Origin: Streptomyces sp. MNU76
Lineage (GTDB): Bacteria > Actinomycetota > Actinomycetes > Streptomycetales > Streptomycetaceae
NCBI RefSeq assembly: GCF_020982545.1
Contig: NZ_JAJKLK010000009.1
Span: 62,001-126,000 of the forward strand
DNA: 64,000 nucleotides
Direction: 5' to 3'
Of the stretch, positions 51,377 to 58,829 are shown piece by piece. The position numbers and the translations under genes were made by a program. A model generated the notes under the pieces. It saw only the letters and a list, made by a program, of their open reading frames with translations, did not search any database and was not told the DNA's origin. How positions within the stretch are numbered: the stretch's first letter is position 1; each line of letters opens with the position of its first letter.

Positions 51377-51448
51377 GCGGGTGTAGTTCAGTAGTAGAAC
51401 ATCCCCCTTCCAGGGGGAAGGCGCAGTGTGCAATTCCTGTCACCCGCT
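51377..51448 (+). tRNA. tRNA-Gly (TCC) with atypical D- and T-arms
   Basis: 72 nt. Acceptor GCGGGTG/CACCCGC with U73; anticodon loop CTTCCAG on a five-pair stem (TCCCC/GGGGA). The D-loop AGTAGTA has A instead of G18. The T-arm reads GCAGTGTGCAATTCCTGT: the usual TTC at 54-56 is TGC and the T-stem is poorly paired. The gene is not a decayed fragment, since the acceptor and anticodon stems are perfect. Confidence 0.88.
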
Positions 51449-51526
51449 CTGATCGCTTACCGACCACTCCAGTGGATCAGGTAACGTGGTCTTCGCGCCG
51501 ATCGGTGGGAGCCGGTCGGAGGCAAT

Positions 51527-51599
51527 GCGGACGTAGCTCAGTTGGTAGAGCGCAACCTTGCCAAGGTTGAGGTCGCGAGTTCGAGCCTCGTCGTCCGCT
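51527..51599 (+). tRNA. tRNA-Gly (GCC), copy 1
   Basis: 73 nt, acceptor GCGGACG/CGTCCGC, anticodon loop TTGCCAA, normal D-loop (GG) and T-loop (TTCGAGC); T-stem GCGAG/CTCGT. Confidence 0.95.
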
Positions 51600-51608
51600 C
51601 TGGAAAGC

Positions 51609-51637
51609 AAGACCCCGGTCCACTGGACCGGGGTCTT
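51609..51637 (+). terminator. terminator of tRNA-Gly copy 1
   Basis: AAGACCCCGGTCCA and its exact complement around a single base, followed by CTTCTTCG. The same hairpin follows copy 2 at 55881. Confidence 0.85.
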
Positions 51638-51768
51638 CTTCGTGTTCGCCCACCGCCGTTCCCGATCTCCCCCTCCGATCGTTCTTGATCTCCTCGTCTG
51701 ACATTTGTCATGTCGAGTGATGACACCGCGCACTGCCTCCCGTCCCGTGCCGCCGGGACGCTGGGGAC

Positions 51769-52892
51769 ATGAAAACGAACGGGCACGAGGACGTGAGCAC
51801 TCACGATCACGAGAACGTGATCGAGGTCACCGACCTGCGGCGCGTGTACGGGGGCGGTTTCGAGGCCGTACGGGGGATCACCTTCTCCGTCGGCCGGGGA
51901 GAACTCTTCGCGCTGCTCGGCACCAACGGCGCGGGGAAGACCTCGACGGTCGAACTGCTGGAGGGCCTCGCACCGCCGTCCGGCGGCCGGGTGCGGGTCC
52001 TCGGGCACGACCCCCACGGGGAGCGCGCGGCCGTGCGCCCCCGGATCGGCGTGATGCTCCAGGAAGGCGGCTTCCCCTCGGAGCTGACCGTCGCGGAGAC
52101 GGTACGGATGTGGGCCGGCTGCACCAGCGGGGCGCGGCCGGTCGGCGAGGCCCTGGACATCGTCGGGCTCGGGCGACGGGCCGGCGTACGGGTCAAGCAG
52201 TTGTCCGGGGGTGAGAAGCGGCGCCTCGACCTGGCGCTCGCGCTCCTCGGGCGCCCCGAGGTCCTGTTCCTGGACGAGCCCACCACCGGACTGGACGCGG
52301 AGGGCCGCCAGGACACCTGGGAACTGGTGCGGGAGCTGCGCGACGCGGGGACGACCGTGCTGCTCACCACGCACTACCTGGAAGAGGCGGAGGACCTGGC
52401 CGACCGGCTCGCCATCCTCCACGAGGGCGTCGTCGCCGCGACCGGCACCCCGGCCGAGGTGACCGCGTCCCAGCCGTCCCGCATCTCCTTCGAACTGCCC
52501 ACCGGGTACTTCCTCGGCGACCTGCCACCGCTCGGCGAACTCGGTGTCACCGGGCACGAGGAGCACGATCGCGTGGTCGTGCTGCGCACGAACGAACTCC
52601 AGAGGGCGGCCACCGGGCTGCTGCTGTGGGCCGAGCGGTCCCGGGTCGAACTGCGCCGGCTGGAGGTGCGGTCCGCCTCGCTGGAAGAGGCGTTCCTGCG
52701 GATCGCGCGGGAGACGGCGGAGGCGGCGGGGGCCGCGCGTGCGGGTGCGGGCGCGGATGCGGAGTCCGGCGGTGGGCCCGGGACCGGCAAGGGACAGGGG
52801 AGGGTCCGGGCGCCGGGGCGGGAACCGGATCGCGTACGGGCTCGGGGCTCCTTTCGGGCATGGGATCGCTCAAGGGCGGGACGAGGGCATGA
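51769..52892 (+). CDS. ABC transporter ATP-binding protein (3' frameshift suspected)
   Basis: ATPase of an ABC-2-type exporter. Walker A is LLGTNGAGKTSTVELLEGLA (about residue 50), the Q-loop GVMLQEGGFPSELT, the signature KQLSGGEKRRLDLALAL, Walker B EVLFLDEPTTGLDAEG, and the H-switch TTHYLEEAEDLAD. The C-terminal DUF4162-like part ends with SLEEAFLRIARETAE. After about 52730 the sequence is Gly/Ala-rich linker. In the starting frame it runs 380 bp into the permease gene; with one missing base it would end at 52892 with the TGA that overlaps the permease ATG (ATGA), the usual arrangement, so I annotate that end. Upstream of the permease, kinase and response regulator genes on the same strand. 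Confidence 0.85.
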
Positions 52893-53743
52893 GCACGACC
52901 ACAGGCAAGGCCACGACCGCGGGCACCACCGGTGCGGGCGCGGGCACGACGGGTGCGGGGGCTGTCGTCACCGCCGGGACCACGACCCTGCGGAGCCGGA
53001 TGACCGCGCTCGCCCGAGCCGAGCTGACGCTGCTGGGGCGCAGCCGGGCCACGCTGATCTCGGCGCTGTTCGTCCCGCTCCTGCTGCCGCTCAGCGTCCG
53101 GTCGGCGACCGACCAGATGGACCTGGCGGAGGCGGGCCTGAGCGTCGGGATGGTCATCCTCCCCGCCGCCGTCGGCTTCTCGCTGCTCTTCGCGATCTAC
53201 ACCGCCCTCACCAACATCTACGTCGTACGCCGCGAGGAACTCGTCCTCAAGCGGCTGCGGACCGGTGAGCTGCGCGATCCGGAGATCCTGGTCGGGGCCG
53301 CACTGCCCGCCGTCGGCATCGCCCTCGTGCAGTGCCTGCTCCTCGCGATCGGCTGCACGGTCCTGCTCGACCTCAAAGCGCCGCCCGCGCCGCACCTGGC
53401 CGTCCTGGGTGTGCTGCTCGGTGTCGTGATGTGCGTGGCGCTGGCGGCGGTCACCGCGAGCATCAGCCGTACCGCAGAGAGCGCCCAGGTCACCAGCCTG
53501 CCGCTGATGTTCGTCTCCCTGCTGGGGTCGGGCATCACCGTGCCGCTCGAAGTGCTGCCCGACCGTGTGGCGTCCGTCTGCGAACTGCTGCCGCTCAGCC
53601 CCGTCATCACGCTGGTGCGCGGCGGCTGGACCGGCGACCTGTCCGCGTACGACGCCCTGGGCGCCGTCGCCACCGCACTGGCCTGGACCGTGCTCGCGGT
53701 GTTTGCTGTACGGCGGTGGTTCCGCTGGGAACCGCGCCGATGA
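52889..53743 (+). CDS. ABC-2-type transporter permease
   Basis: A 284-residue membrane protein with six hydrophobic segments: LISALFVPLLLPLSV, VGMVILPAAVGFSLLFAIYT, LVGAALPAVGIALVQCLLLA, HLAVLGVLLGVVMCVALAAV, TSLPLMFVSLLGSGITVPLE and GAVATALAWTVLAVFAV. It starts with a flexible Gly/Thr/Ala stretch. The segment YVVRREELVLKRLRTGELRD after the second helix matches the DrrB/daunorubicin-type permease coupling region. The ATG overlaps the predicted end of the ATPase gene. With the ATPase it forms a drug or lipid exporter, probably controlled by the two-component system downstream. Confidence 0.9.
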   Translation: MSTTTGKATTAGTTGAGAGTTGAGAVVTAGTTTLRSRMTALARAELTLLGRSRATLISALFVPLLLPLSVRSATDQMDLAEAGLSVGMVILPAAVGFSLLFAIYTALTNIYVVRREELVLKRLRTGELRDPEILVGAALPAVGIALVQCLLLAIGCTVLLDLKAPPAPHLAVLGVLLGVVMCVALAAVTASISRTAESAQVTSLPLMFVSLLGSGITVPLEVLPDRVASVCELLPLSPVITLVRGGWTGDLSAYDALGAVATALAWTVLAVFAVRRWFRWEPRR

Positions 53744-53756
53744 GGGGAGTTGAGCC

Positions 53757-55148
53757 ATGCGGGGGCCGGGGGCCTGGTGGCGGGCGAAGAGCACACCGGC
53801 CAAGGTGGAGACGTACACGCGGTGGTCGTTCCACTCGTTCGCGGTGCTCGAGATCGTCGCGTTCGGACTGCCTTTGCTGAGCAAGGCTCCGCTGTCGCAG
53901 TCGAGCTGGCTGTTCGTCCTGGTCGGCGTGCACGCGGCACTCGGCGCGGCGACCGCGGCGCACGCACTCGACTGGGTGCGGGGCACCCGCGAGCAGCCGT
54001 TGCGGCTCATGTGGGCCCTCGGCGTGGTCAGCGTGGTGCTCGGTGGCCTCGCGTTCGCTCTCGGCGACCGTGAGAAGGACGACGCCACGGCCACCGTGCT
54101 GGGCTCGATGTTCGCCGGGGTGGTGATGTTCGGCATCGGCCTCATCACGCTCGGCATCCGCGAGCGGAAGCGCGTGCTCCACCTGATCGCGGGCTTCGCC
54201 GGCGGCTCCGGAGCACTGGCCCTCGCTCTGGGCTCGGACGCGGGCGAGGCGCTGGCCGCGACGGTCCTGGTGGTGGTCAGCACCTCGTTCTTCGCGTTCA
54301 CCGGCGTCTTCTCCGTCTGGCTCCTCAGGGCGGTCTACGAACTCGACGACGCCCGCGACACCCGCGCCCGTCTCGCCGTCGCCGAGGAGCGGCTCCGCTT
54401 CGGGCGCGATCTGCATGACGTGGTAGGCCGCAACCTCGCGGTCATCGCCCTGAAGAGCGAGCTGGCCGTCCAACTGGCCCGCCGGGAACGGCCCGAGGCC
54501 ATCGAGCAGATGATCGAGGTCCAGCGGATCGCCCATGAGTCGCAGCGCGAGGTGCGGGAGGTCGTACGGGGGTATCGGGAGGCCGACCTCGGCGTCGAAC
54601 TCTCCGGTGCGCAGGGCGTGTTGGCGGCGGCCGGCATCGACTGCTCGGTCGACGGGGCGGACACCGCCGGGCTGCCCGGCGAGGTGCAGTCCGCGCTCGC
54701 CTGGGTGGTGCGGGAGGCGACGACGAACGTGCTGCGGCACGGGAACGCCGGTCAGTGCGCCGTGGCGCTGCGGGTGGGAGAGGGGCAAGTGGTGCTGACC
54801 GTGGAGAACGACGGGATCCGGGTGGGCGGCGGCCAGGAGGAGATGGGGTCCACTTCCGGCGCCGGATCGGGGCTCGCCGGGCTGCGGGAGCGGCTGGCGG
54901 TCGTCGACGGGACCCTGGAGGCGGGTCCGGTGGGCGGCGAGGCGTTCCGGGTGGTGGCCCGGGTGCCGCTGAGGGCTACGGGGGTCATTGGGACTACTGG
55001 GGCTACTGGGGCTACTGGGGCGGCGTACTCGACGGATTCGGCGGAGACTGCCGGCTCGGCGAAAGCGCAGGCGCAGGAAGCGGGAGCGGCGGCGCGGGGC
55101 GCGGGGGCCGTCGTCGGGTCGGCTGCGGTACGGGAGAGCACTTCATGA
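53757..55148 (+). CDS. NarL/DesK-type sensor histidine kinase
   Basis: A 463-residue membrane kinase from ATG 53757, after GGGGAGTTGAGCC. Six hydrophobic segments cover residues about 30-190. The HisKA_3 dimerisation motif is AEERLRFGRDLHDVVGRNLA, the His being the phosphoacceptor; the ATP-binding domain has AREATTNVLRHGNA-like N-box (REATTNVLRHG), VENDGI and GSGLAGLRERLA (G-box). The tail after residue 400 (VIGTTGATGATGAA then Ala/Gly/Ser-rich) is collagen-like, encoded by the GGGGCTACT repeat, and not part of the kinase fold. It is followed by an ATGA overlap with the regulator gene. Confidence 0.93.
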   Translation: MRGPGAWWRAKSTPAKVETYTRWSFHSFAVLEIVAFGLPLLSKAPLSQSSWLFVLVGVHAALGAATAAHALDWVRGTREQPLRLMWALGVVSVVLGGLAFALGDREKDDATATVLGSMFAGVVMFGIGLITLGIRERKRVLHLIAGFAGGSGALALALGSDAGEALAATVLVVVSTSFFAFTGVFSVWLLRAVYELDDARDTRARLAVAEERLRFGRDLHDVVGRNLAVIALKSELAVQLARRERPEAIEQMIEVQRIAHESQREVREVVRGYREADLGVELSGAQGVLAAAGIDCSVDGADTAGLPGEVQSALAWVVREATTNVLRHGNAGQCAVALRVGEGQVVLTVENDGIRVGGGQEEMGSTSGAGSGLAGLRERLAVVDGTLEAGPVGGEAFRVVARVPLRATGVIGTTGATGATGAAYSTDSAETAGSAKAQAQEAGAAARGAGAVVGSAAVRESTS

Positions 55149-55777
55149 CCGACGTGGCGGAGGCGGGGCGGCGGGTGCGGCTGCTGCTGGCCGACGACGA
55201 ACATCTGATCCGGGGGGCGCTGGCCGCGCTGCTGGGGTTGGAGGACGACCTGGTGGTGGTCGCGGAGGCGGCGAGCGGGCCGGAGGCGTTGGCGATGGCG
55301 CGGGCCCACGAACCGGATGTCGCGGTGCTGGATCTGCAGATGCCGGGCGCGGACGGTGTGAGGGTCGCCACATCGCTGCGGGCTGAACTGCCGGACTGCC
55401 GCGTGCTGATCGTGACCGGTCATGGCCGGCCGGGTCATCTGAAGCGGGCGCTTGAAGCGGGTGTGCGCGGTTTCGTCCCCAAGACCGTCAGCGCGCAGCG
55501 GCTGGCGGAGATCATCCGGACCGTGCACGCGGGGAACCGTTATGTGGACCCGGAGTTGGCGGCCGACGCGATCTCCTCCGGGGACTCGCCGCTGACCGCG
55601 CGGGAGGCCGAGGTGCTCGAATTCGCCGCCGACGGTGCGCCCGTCGCGGAGATCGCCGACCGGGCCGCGCTGTCCCAGGGGACCGTCCGGAACTATCTGT
55701 CGTCGGCCGTCTCCAAGCTCGGCGTGGAGAACCGGCACGCGGCGGTGCGGCTCGCCCGCGAGCGAGGTTGGGTATAG
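55145..55777 (+). CDS. NarL/LuxR-family response regulator
   Basis: A 210-residue regulator. The receiver has VRLLLADDEHLIRGALAALL (acidic pair), DVAVLDLQMPGADGV (phospho-Asp), LIVTGHG and FVPKTVSAQRLAEII (Lys). The LuxR helix-turn-helix is SPLTAREAEVLEFAADGAPV, then EIADRAALSQGTVRNYLSSA. Translationally coupled to the kinase. By analogy with DesKR and similar sets, it probably controls the ABC exporter genes just upstream. Confidence 0.94.
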   Translation: MTDVAEAGRRVRLLLADDEHLIRGALAALLGLEDDLVVVAEAASGPEALAMARAHEPDVAVLDLQMPGADGVRVATSLRAELPDCRVLIVTGHGRPGHLKRALEAGVRGFVPKTVSAQRLAEIIRTVHAGNRYVDPELAADAISSGDSPLTAREAEVLEFAADGAPVAEIADRAALSQGTVRNYLSSAVSKLGVENRHAAVRLARERGWV

Positions 55778-55800
55778 TAGGCCTCGCGCCACGGCGCAGC

Positions 55801-55873
55801 GCGGACGTAGCTCAGTTGGTAGAGCGCAACCTTGCCAAGGTTGAGGTCGCCAGTTCGAACCTGGTCGTCCGCT
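55801..55873 (+). tRNA. tRNA-Gly (GCC), copy 2
   Basis: 73 nt. It differs from copy 1 only in the T-arm: GCCAG/CTGGT instead of GCGAG/CTCGT (a compensated base-pair change) and A for G in the loop. Confidence 0.95.
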
Positions 55874-55880
55874 CAGCAGA

Positions 55881-55911
55881 GAAGACCCCGGTCCAGTGGA
55901 CCGGGGTCTTC
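55881..55911 (+). terminator. terminator of tRNA-Gly copy 2
   Basis: GAAGACCCCGGTCCA and its exact complement separated by one base, then TTCG. Confidence 0.85.
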
Positions 55912-55936
55912 TTCGTGTCCGGCATGCTGTGCGCTA

Positions 55937-56030
55937 GGGCCTGTCGTTTGGATCACGCCTGGGCCGCGGGGCTCACCGGCAGCTGTCAGTCGCCGTCGCC
56001 CGAAGCCGGCGTGATCCAAACGACGGACCC
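55937..56030. mobile_element. 94-bp MITE with 23-bp terminal inverted repeats and TA duplication
   Basis: Left end GGGCCTGTCGTTTGGATCAC (then GCC); right end, read in reverse, GGGTCCGTCGTTTGGATCAC (then GCC): 21 of 23 positions match. TA flanks both ends (55935-55936 and 56031-56032). There is no transposase. The right end falls inside the purC stop codon. TA duplication and GGG termini suggest mobilisation by an IS630- or IS5-type transposase. Confidence 0.7.
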
Positions 56031-56929
56031 TAGCTCCAGCTCGTGCCCGTCAGGCGCTCGTACGCTTCCACGTACTTGGCTCGGGTCGCGGCGACGATCT
56101 CCTCCGGCAGCGGCGGCGGGGGCTGCTCGCTCTTGCGGTCCCAGCCCGAGGCCTCCGAGGTCAGCCAGTCCCGGACGAACTGCTTGTCGAAGGACGGCTG
56201 GGCACGGCCCGGCTCCCAGAGGTCCGCCGGCCAGAAGCGGGAGGAGTCCGGGGTGAGCACCTCGTCGGCGAGGACGAGGGAGTCGCCCTCGTAGCCGAAC
56301 TCGAACTTGGTGTCGGCCAGGATGATCCCCCGGTCACGGGCGATGTCGCGGGCCCGGCTGTATACGGCGAGCGTCGTCTGACGCAGCTGTGCGGCGGTCT
56401 CGGCGCCGACCTGGCGGGCGACCTCCTCGTACGACACGTTCTCGTCGTGCTCGCCGACGGCGGCCTTGGTGGCCGGGGTGAAGATCGGCGCCGGCAGCTC
56501 CGAGCCGTCGACCAGGCCCTCGGGGAGGGCGAGACCGCAGACCGTGCGGGAGTCGTTGTACTCCACCAGACCCGAGCCGGTGAGATAGCCGCGGGCGACG
56601 GCCTCGACCGGGACCATCGTGAGCGACTTGCAGATGAGGGTGCGGCCCGCCCAGTCGGCGGGGGCGCCCGGCGGGAGCTCGGTGCTCAGGACGTGGTTCG
56701 GGACCAGGTCGGCGAGCTGGTCGAACCACCAGAGGGACAGCCGCGTCAGGACCCGGCCCTTGTCGGGGATCTCCGTCGGCAGCACCCAGTCGAACGCGGA
56801 CGTTCGATCGCTGGCGACCATCACGAGGTCGCCCGCCTCGTTCTGGTACAGCTCGCGCACCTTGCCGGTGTGCAGGTGCACCAGGCCCGGAACCTGGATC
56901 GGCTCGGGCTTTTCTACGAATCCGGACAC
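56030..56929 (-). CDS. purC: phosphoribosylaminoimidazole-succinocarboxamide synthase
   Basis: SAICAR synthetase (step 7 in IMP synthesis), 299 residues from GTG 56929 after GGGGAGGAACC. Motifs: HLHTGKVRELYQNEAGDLVM (nucleotide loop), VASDRTSAFDWVLPTEIPDK, PVEAVARGYLTGSGLVEY, GIILADTKFEFGYEGDSLVL and VLTPDSSRFWPADLWEPG. The stop codon TAG is made up of the last base of the adjacent MITE and the TA duplication, so the C-terminus (LTGTSWS) may have been altered when the element inserted. Confidence 0.96.
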   Translation of the reverse strand: MSGFVEKPEPIQVPGLVHLHTGKVRELYQNEAGDLVMVASDRTSAFDWVLPTEIPDKGRVLTRLSLWWFDQLADLVPNHVLSTELPPGAPADWAGRTLICKSLTMVPVEAVARGYLTGSGLVEYNDSRTVCGLALPEGLVDGSELPAPIFTPATKAAVGEHDENVSYEEVARQVGAETAAQLRQTTLAVYSRARDIARDRGIILADTKFEFGYEGDSLVLADEVLTPDSSRFWPADLWEPGRAQPSFDKQFVRDWLTSEASGWDRKSEQPPPPLPEEIVAATRAKYVEAYERLTGTSWS

Positions 56930-57049
56930 GGTTCCTCCCCGTGGTGATGTCCAAGTGGCTCGATTCTCCCGTATGAGGGCGACCGGTCCTGCCCGGGGTT
57001 GCCTCGCAGAGAGTCGGCACGGGACCTGGCAGTGCACCCGGTACGGGAC

Positions 57050-58573
57050 TCAGTCACGTTTGCAGATGCGGTCCAGGAGGTTCGCGGTGGCTCGCTGGAC
57101 CCGGGTGTCGACGTGGCCCGGTCGGTCCAGGGCGGGGGACCACGCGAACGTCCCGGACGCGAAGACCCAGGCACCGGAGGGGGCTCGGTAGAGGGAGGTC
57201 TCCTGGTGGCGGACGACGTCGTCGGCGTCCCGGTACGGGGAGTGGGCGAGGAGGATGCGGCCCTGGTGCTCGGGGAGCGGCGTGCGCGGGAAGTAGCGGT
57301 CGGCCTCACCGGCGACCATGCCCTCCAGCTCGTCGTTCTCGTGGGCGCCGGTCGCGTCCCAGAGCCAGTGGTCGGCGTTGCGCACGACCAGGGGATGGGG
57401 TTCGGGGACCCGACCCTCGTACTGGATGCCCATCAACTGCTGCTCGGGGCGGTCGATTTCGCGCCACAGTACAGGTTTGCCGGGACCCCGGCGTTTTCGG
57501 CAGGTGAGGAGGCGGTCGGGGGCCCCGGACGGGGACGGGCCCAGCTCCACCTGCCAGTACATGGTGTTGGAGGAGAGGAAAACGAGCGAGGTGCCGCCGT
57601 CCCGGGCGAGTTCGGCGGTGCGGCGCATCTGCGGCGACCAGTACTCGTCGTGGCCCGGGAACACCAGGCCCCGGTAGCGGGCCGGGTCCACGCGGCCGGA
57701 GTGCAGGTCGCGGGCGTCGGCGTAGGCCAGGTCGTAGCCGTAGCGCTCGGCCCAGCGGATGAAGTCGTAGGCGTGGCCGACGTGCAGGGGGAGGCCGGCG
57801 CCGGCGTACGGGCGGTCGAAGGAGACGGTCGTCGCGGCGTCGGACTCACCGAGCAGCCGGCCTTCCTCGTCCCAGGCGTGGTAGAGGCTGGCGCCCGTAT
57901 GCCCGTCCTCCGGATACAGGTTGTACGCCTGCCAGGTGATGTCCGGGAGCAGGAGCAGCAGGTCGGCCGGGCGGTCGTCGCGGACGGTGAACGGCACGTG
58001 GGAGCGGTAGCCGTCGGCGGTGGTCAGCACCGCCACGTACGCGCCGGTGTTCCAGTAGCTCGGGATCTGCAGCCGCCAGGAGAGCCACCAGTGATGGCAG
58101 GAGACCGTACGGTCGGCCGTGAGGGGCGGGGGCTGGACGATGCCGGAGAGGCGGGGGCTCGTGGTGATCTTCGCGGCGCCATCGCCGCTGTAGTGGCCGA
58201 TGCGGTAGATGTCGACGCCGAATTCCTGGGGCGGGTCGACCGTGATGTGGAAGTCGATGGATTCACCGGGGGCGGCGGCGCCGGTCGCGGTGAATCCCTT
58301 GATCTGGCGGCGCACGTCGTCGGCGGAGCGGGGGCCGCCCGGTGCGGTACGGGGAGCGGGGACGCGGGCGGGCGCGCGGGTGCGGCCGCCTTTGGCCGGG
58401 GCGTCGGCCTCCGACGGGCCCGGCTCCACGTACCAGGGGACGACTTGGCCCGTGTCGTCGAAGTACGTCACATTGCCCCGTAGCCAGGGAACGGGGCCCT
58501 GGCCGAAGGGGTCCGTCACGGCGTGGGCGAGTGCGCCCGACTCCCAACGGCGGATGTGGTGCTCCGAGCCCAT
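57050..58573 (-). CDS. N,N-dimethylformamidase large-subunit-like protein
   Basis: A 507-residue soluble protein from ATG 58573. The middle and C-terminal parts resemble the large subunit of DMFase: VDIYRIGHYSGDGAAKITTS, VVLTTADGYRSHVPFTVRDD-like stretch, ITWQAYNLYPEDGHTGASLY, FDRPYAGAGLPLHVGHAYDF, RWAERYGYDLAYADARDLHS, FPGHDEYWSPQMRRTAELAR, and FLSSNTMYWQVEL. A Pro/Ala/Arg linker separates an N-terminal 60-residue segment (MGSEHHIRRWESGALAHAVT). The similarity is by memory of the family; the substrate is unknown and no small subunit is adjacent. No signal peptide. Monocistronic on the minus strand after purC. Confidence 0.8.
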   Translation of the reverse strand: MGSEHHIRRWESGALAHAVTDPFGQGPVPWLRGNVTYFDDTGQVVPWYVEPGPSEADAPAKGGRTRAPARVPAPRTAPGGPRSADDVRRQIKGFTATGAAAPGESIDFHITVDPPQEFGVDIYRIGHYSGDGAAKITTSPRLSGIVQPPPLTADRTVSCHHWWLSWRLQIPSYWNTGAYVAVLTTADGYRSHVPFTVRDDRPADLLLLLPDITWQAYNLYPEDGHTGASLYHAWDEEGRLLGESDAATTVSFDRPYAGAGLPLHVGHAYDFIRWAERYGYDLAYADARDLHSGRVDPARYRGLVFPGHDEYWSPQMRRTAELARDGGTSLVFLSSNTMYWQVELGPSPSGAPDRLLTCRKRRGPGKPVLWREIDRPEQQLMGIQYEGRVPEPHPLVVRNADHWLWDATGAHENDELEGMVAGEADRYFPRTPLPEHQGRILLAHSPYRDADDVVRHQETSLYRAPSGAWVFASGTFAWSPALDRPGHVDTRVQRATANLLDRICKRD

Positions 58574-58829
58574 GAATGGTCCCCTCCCTCGTCCCCCGTG
58601 AGCTTTCGCAAGCACTTGCTATGTACGCGATCGGTCCCAGCACATCACATTACGCACGCGCTCCGTCACCGTTCGTTGCTAATTGGCGAGAGTGTGGCGA
58701 GAGTGGAACAGAGGGCTCCGGGTGGGGAGTTGGCTCGGGTGGGCGGGGGTGTGGGCGGCCGGGGTGGTTCAGCCGTTCGCCAGACCATCCCGTGCTGCGG
58801 ACCATCCCGCGCATCAGCCGTCCCATGCC

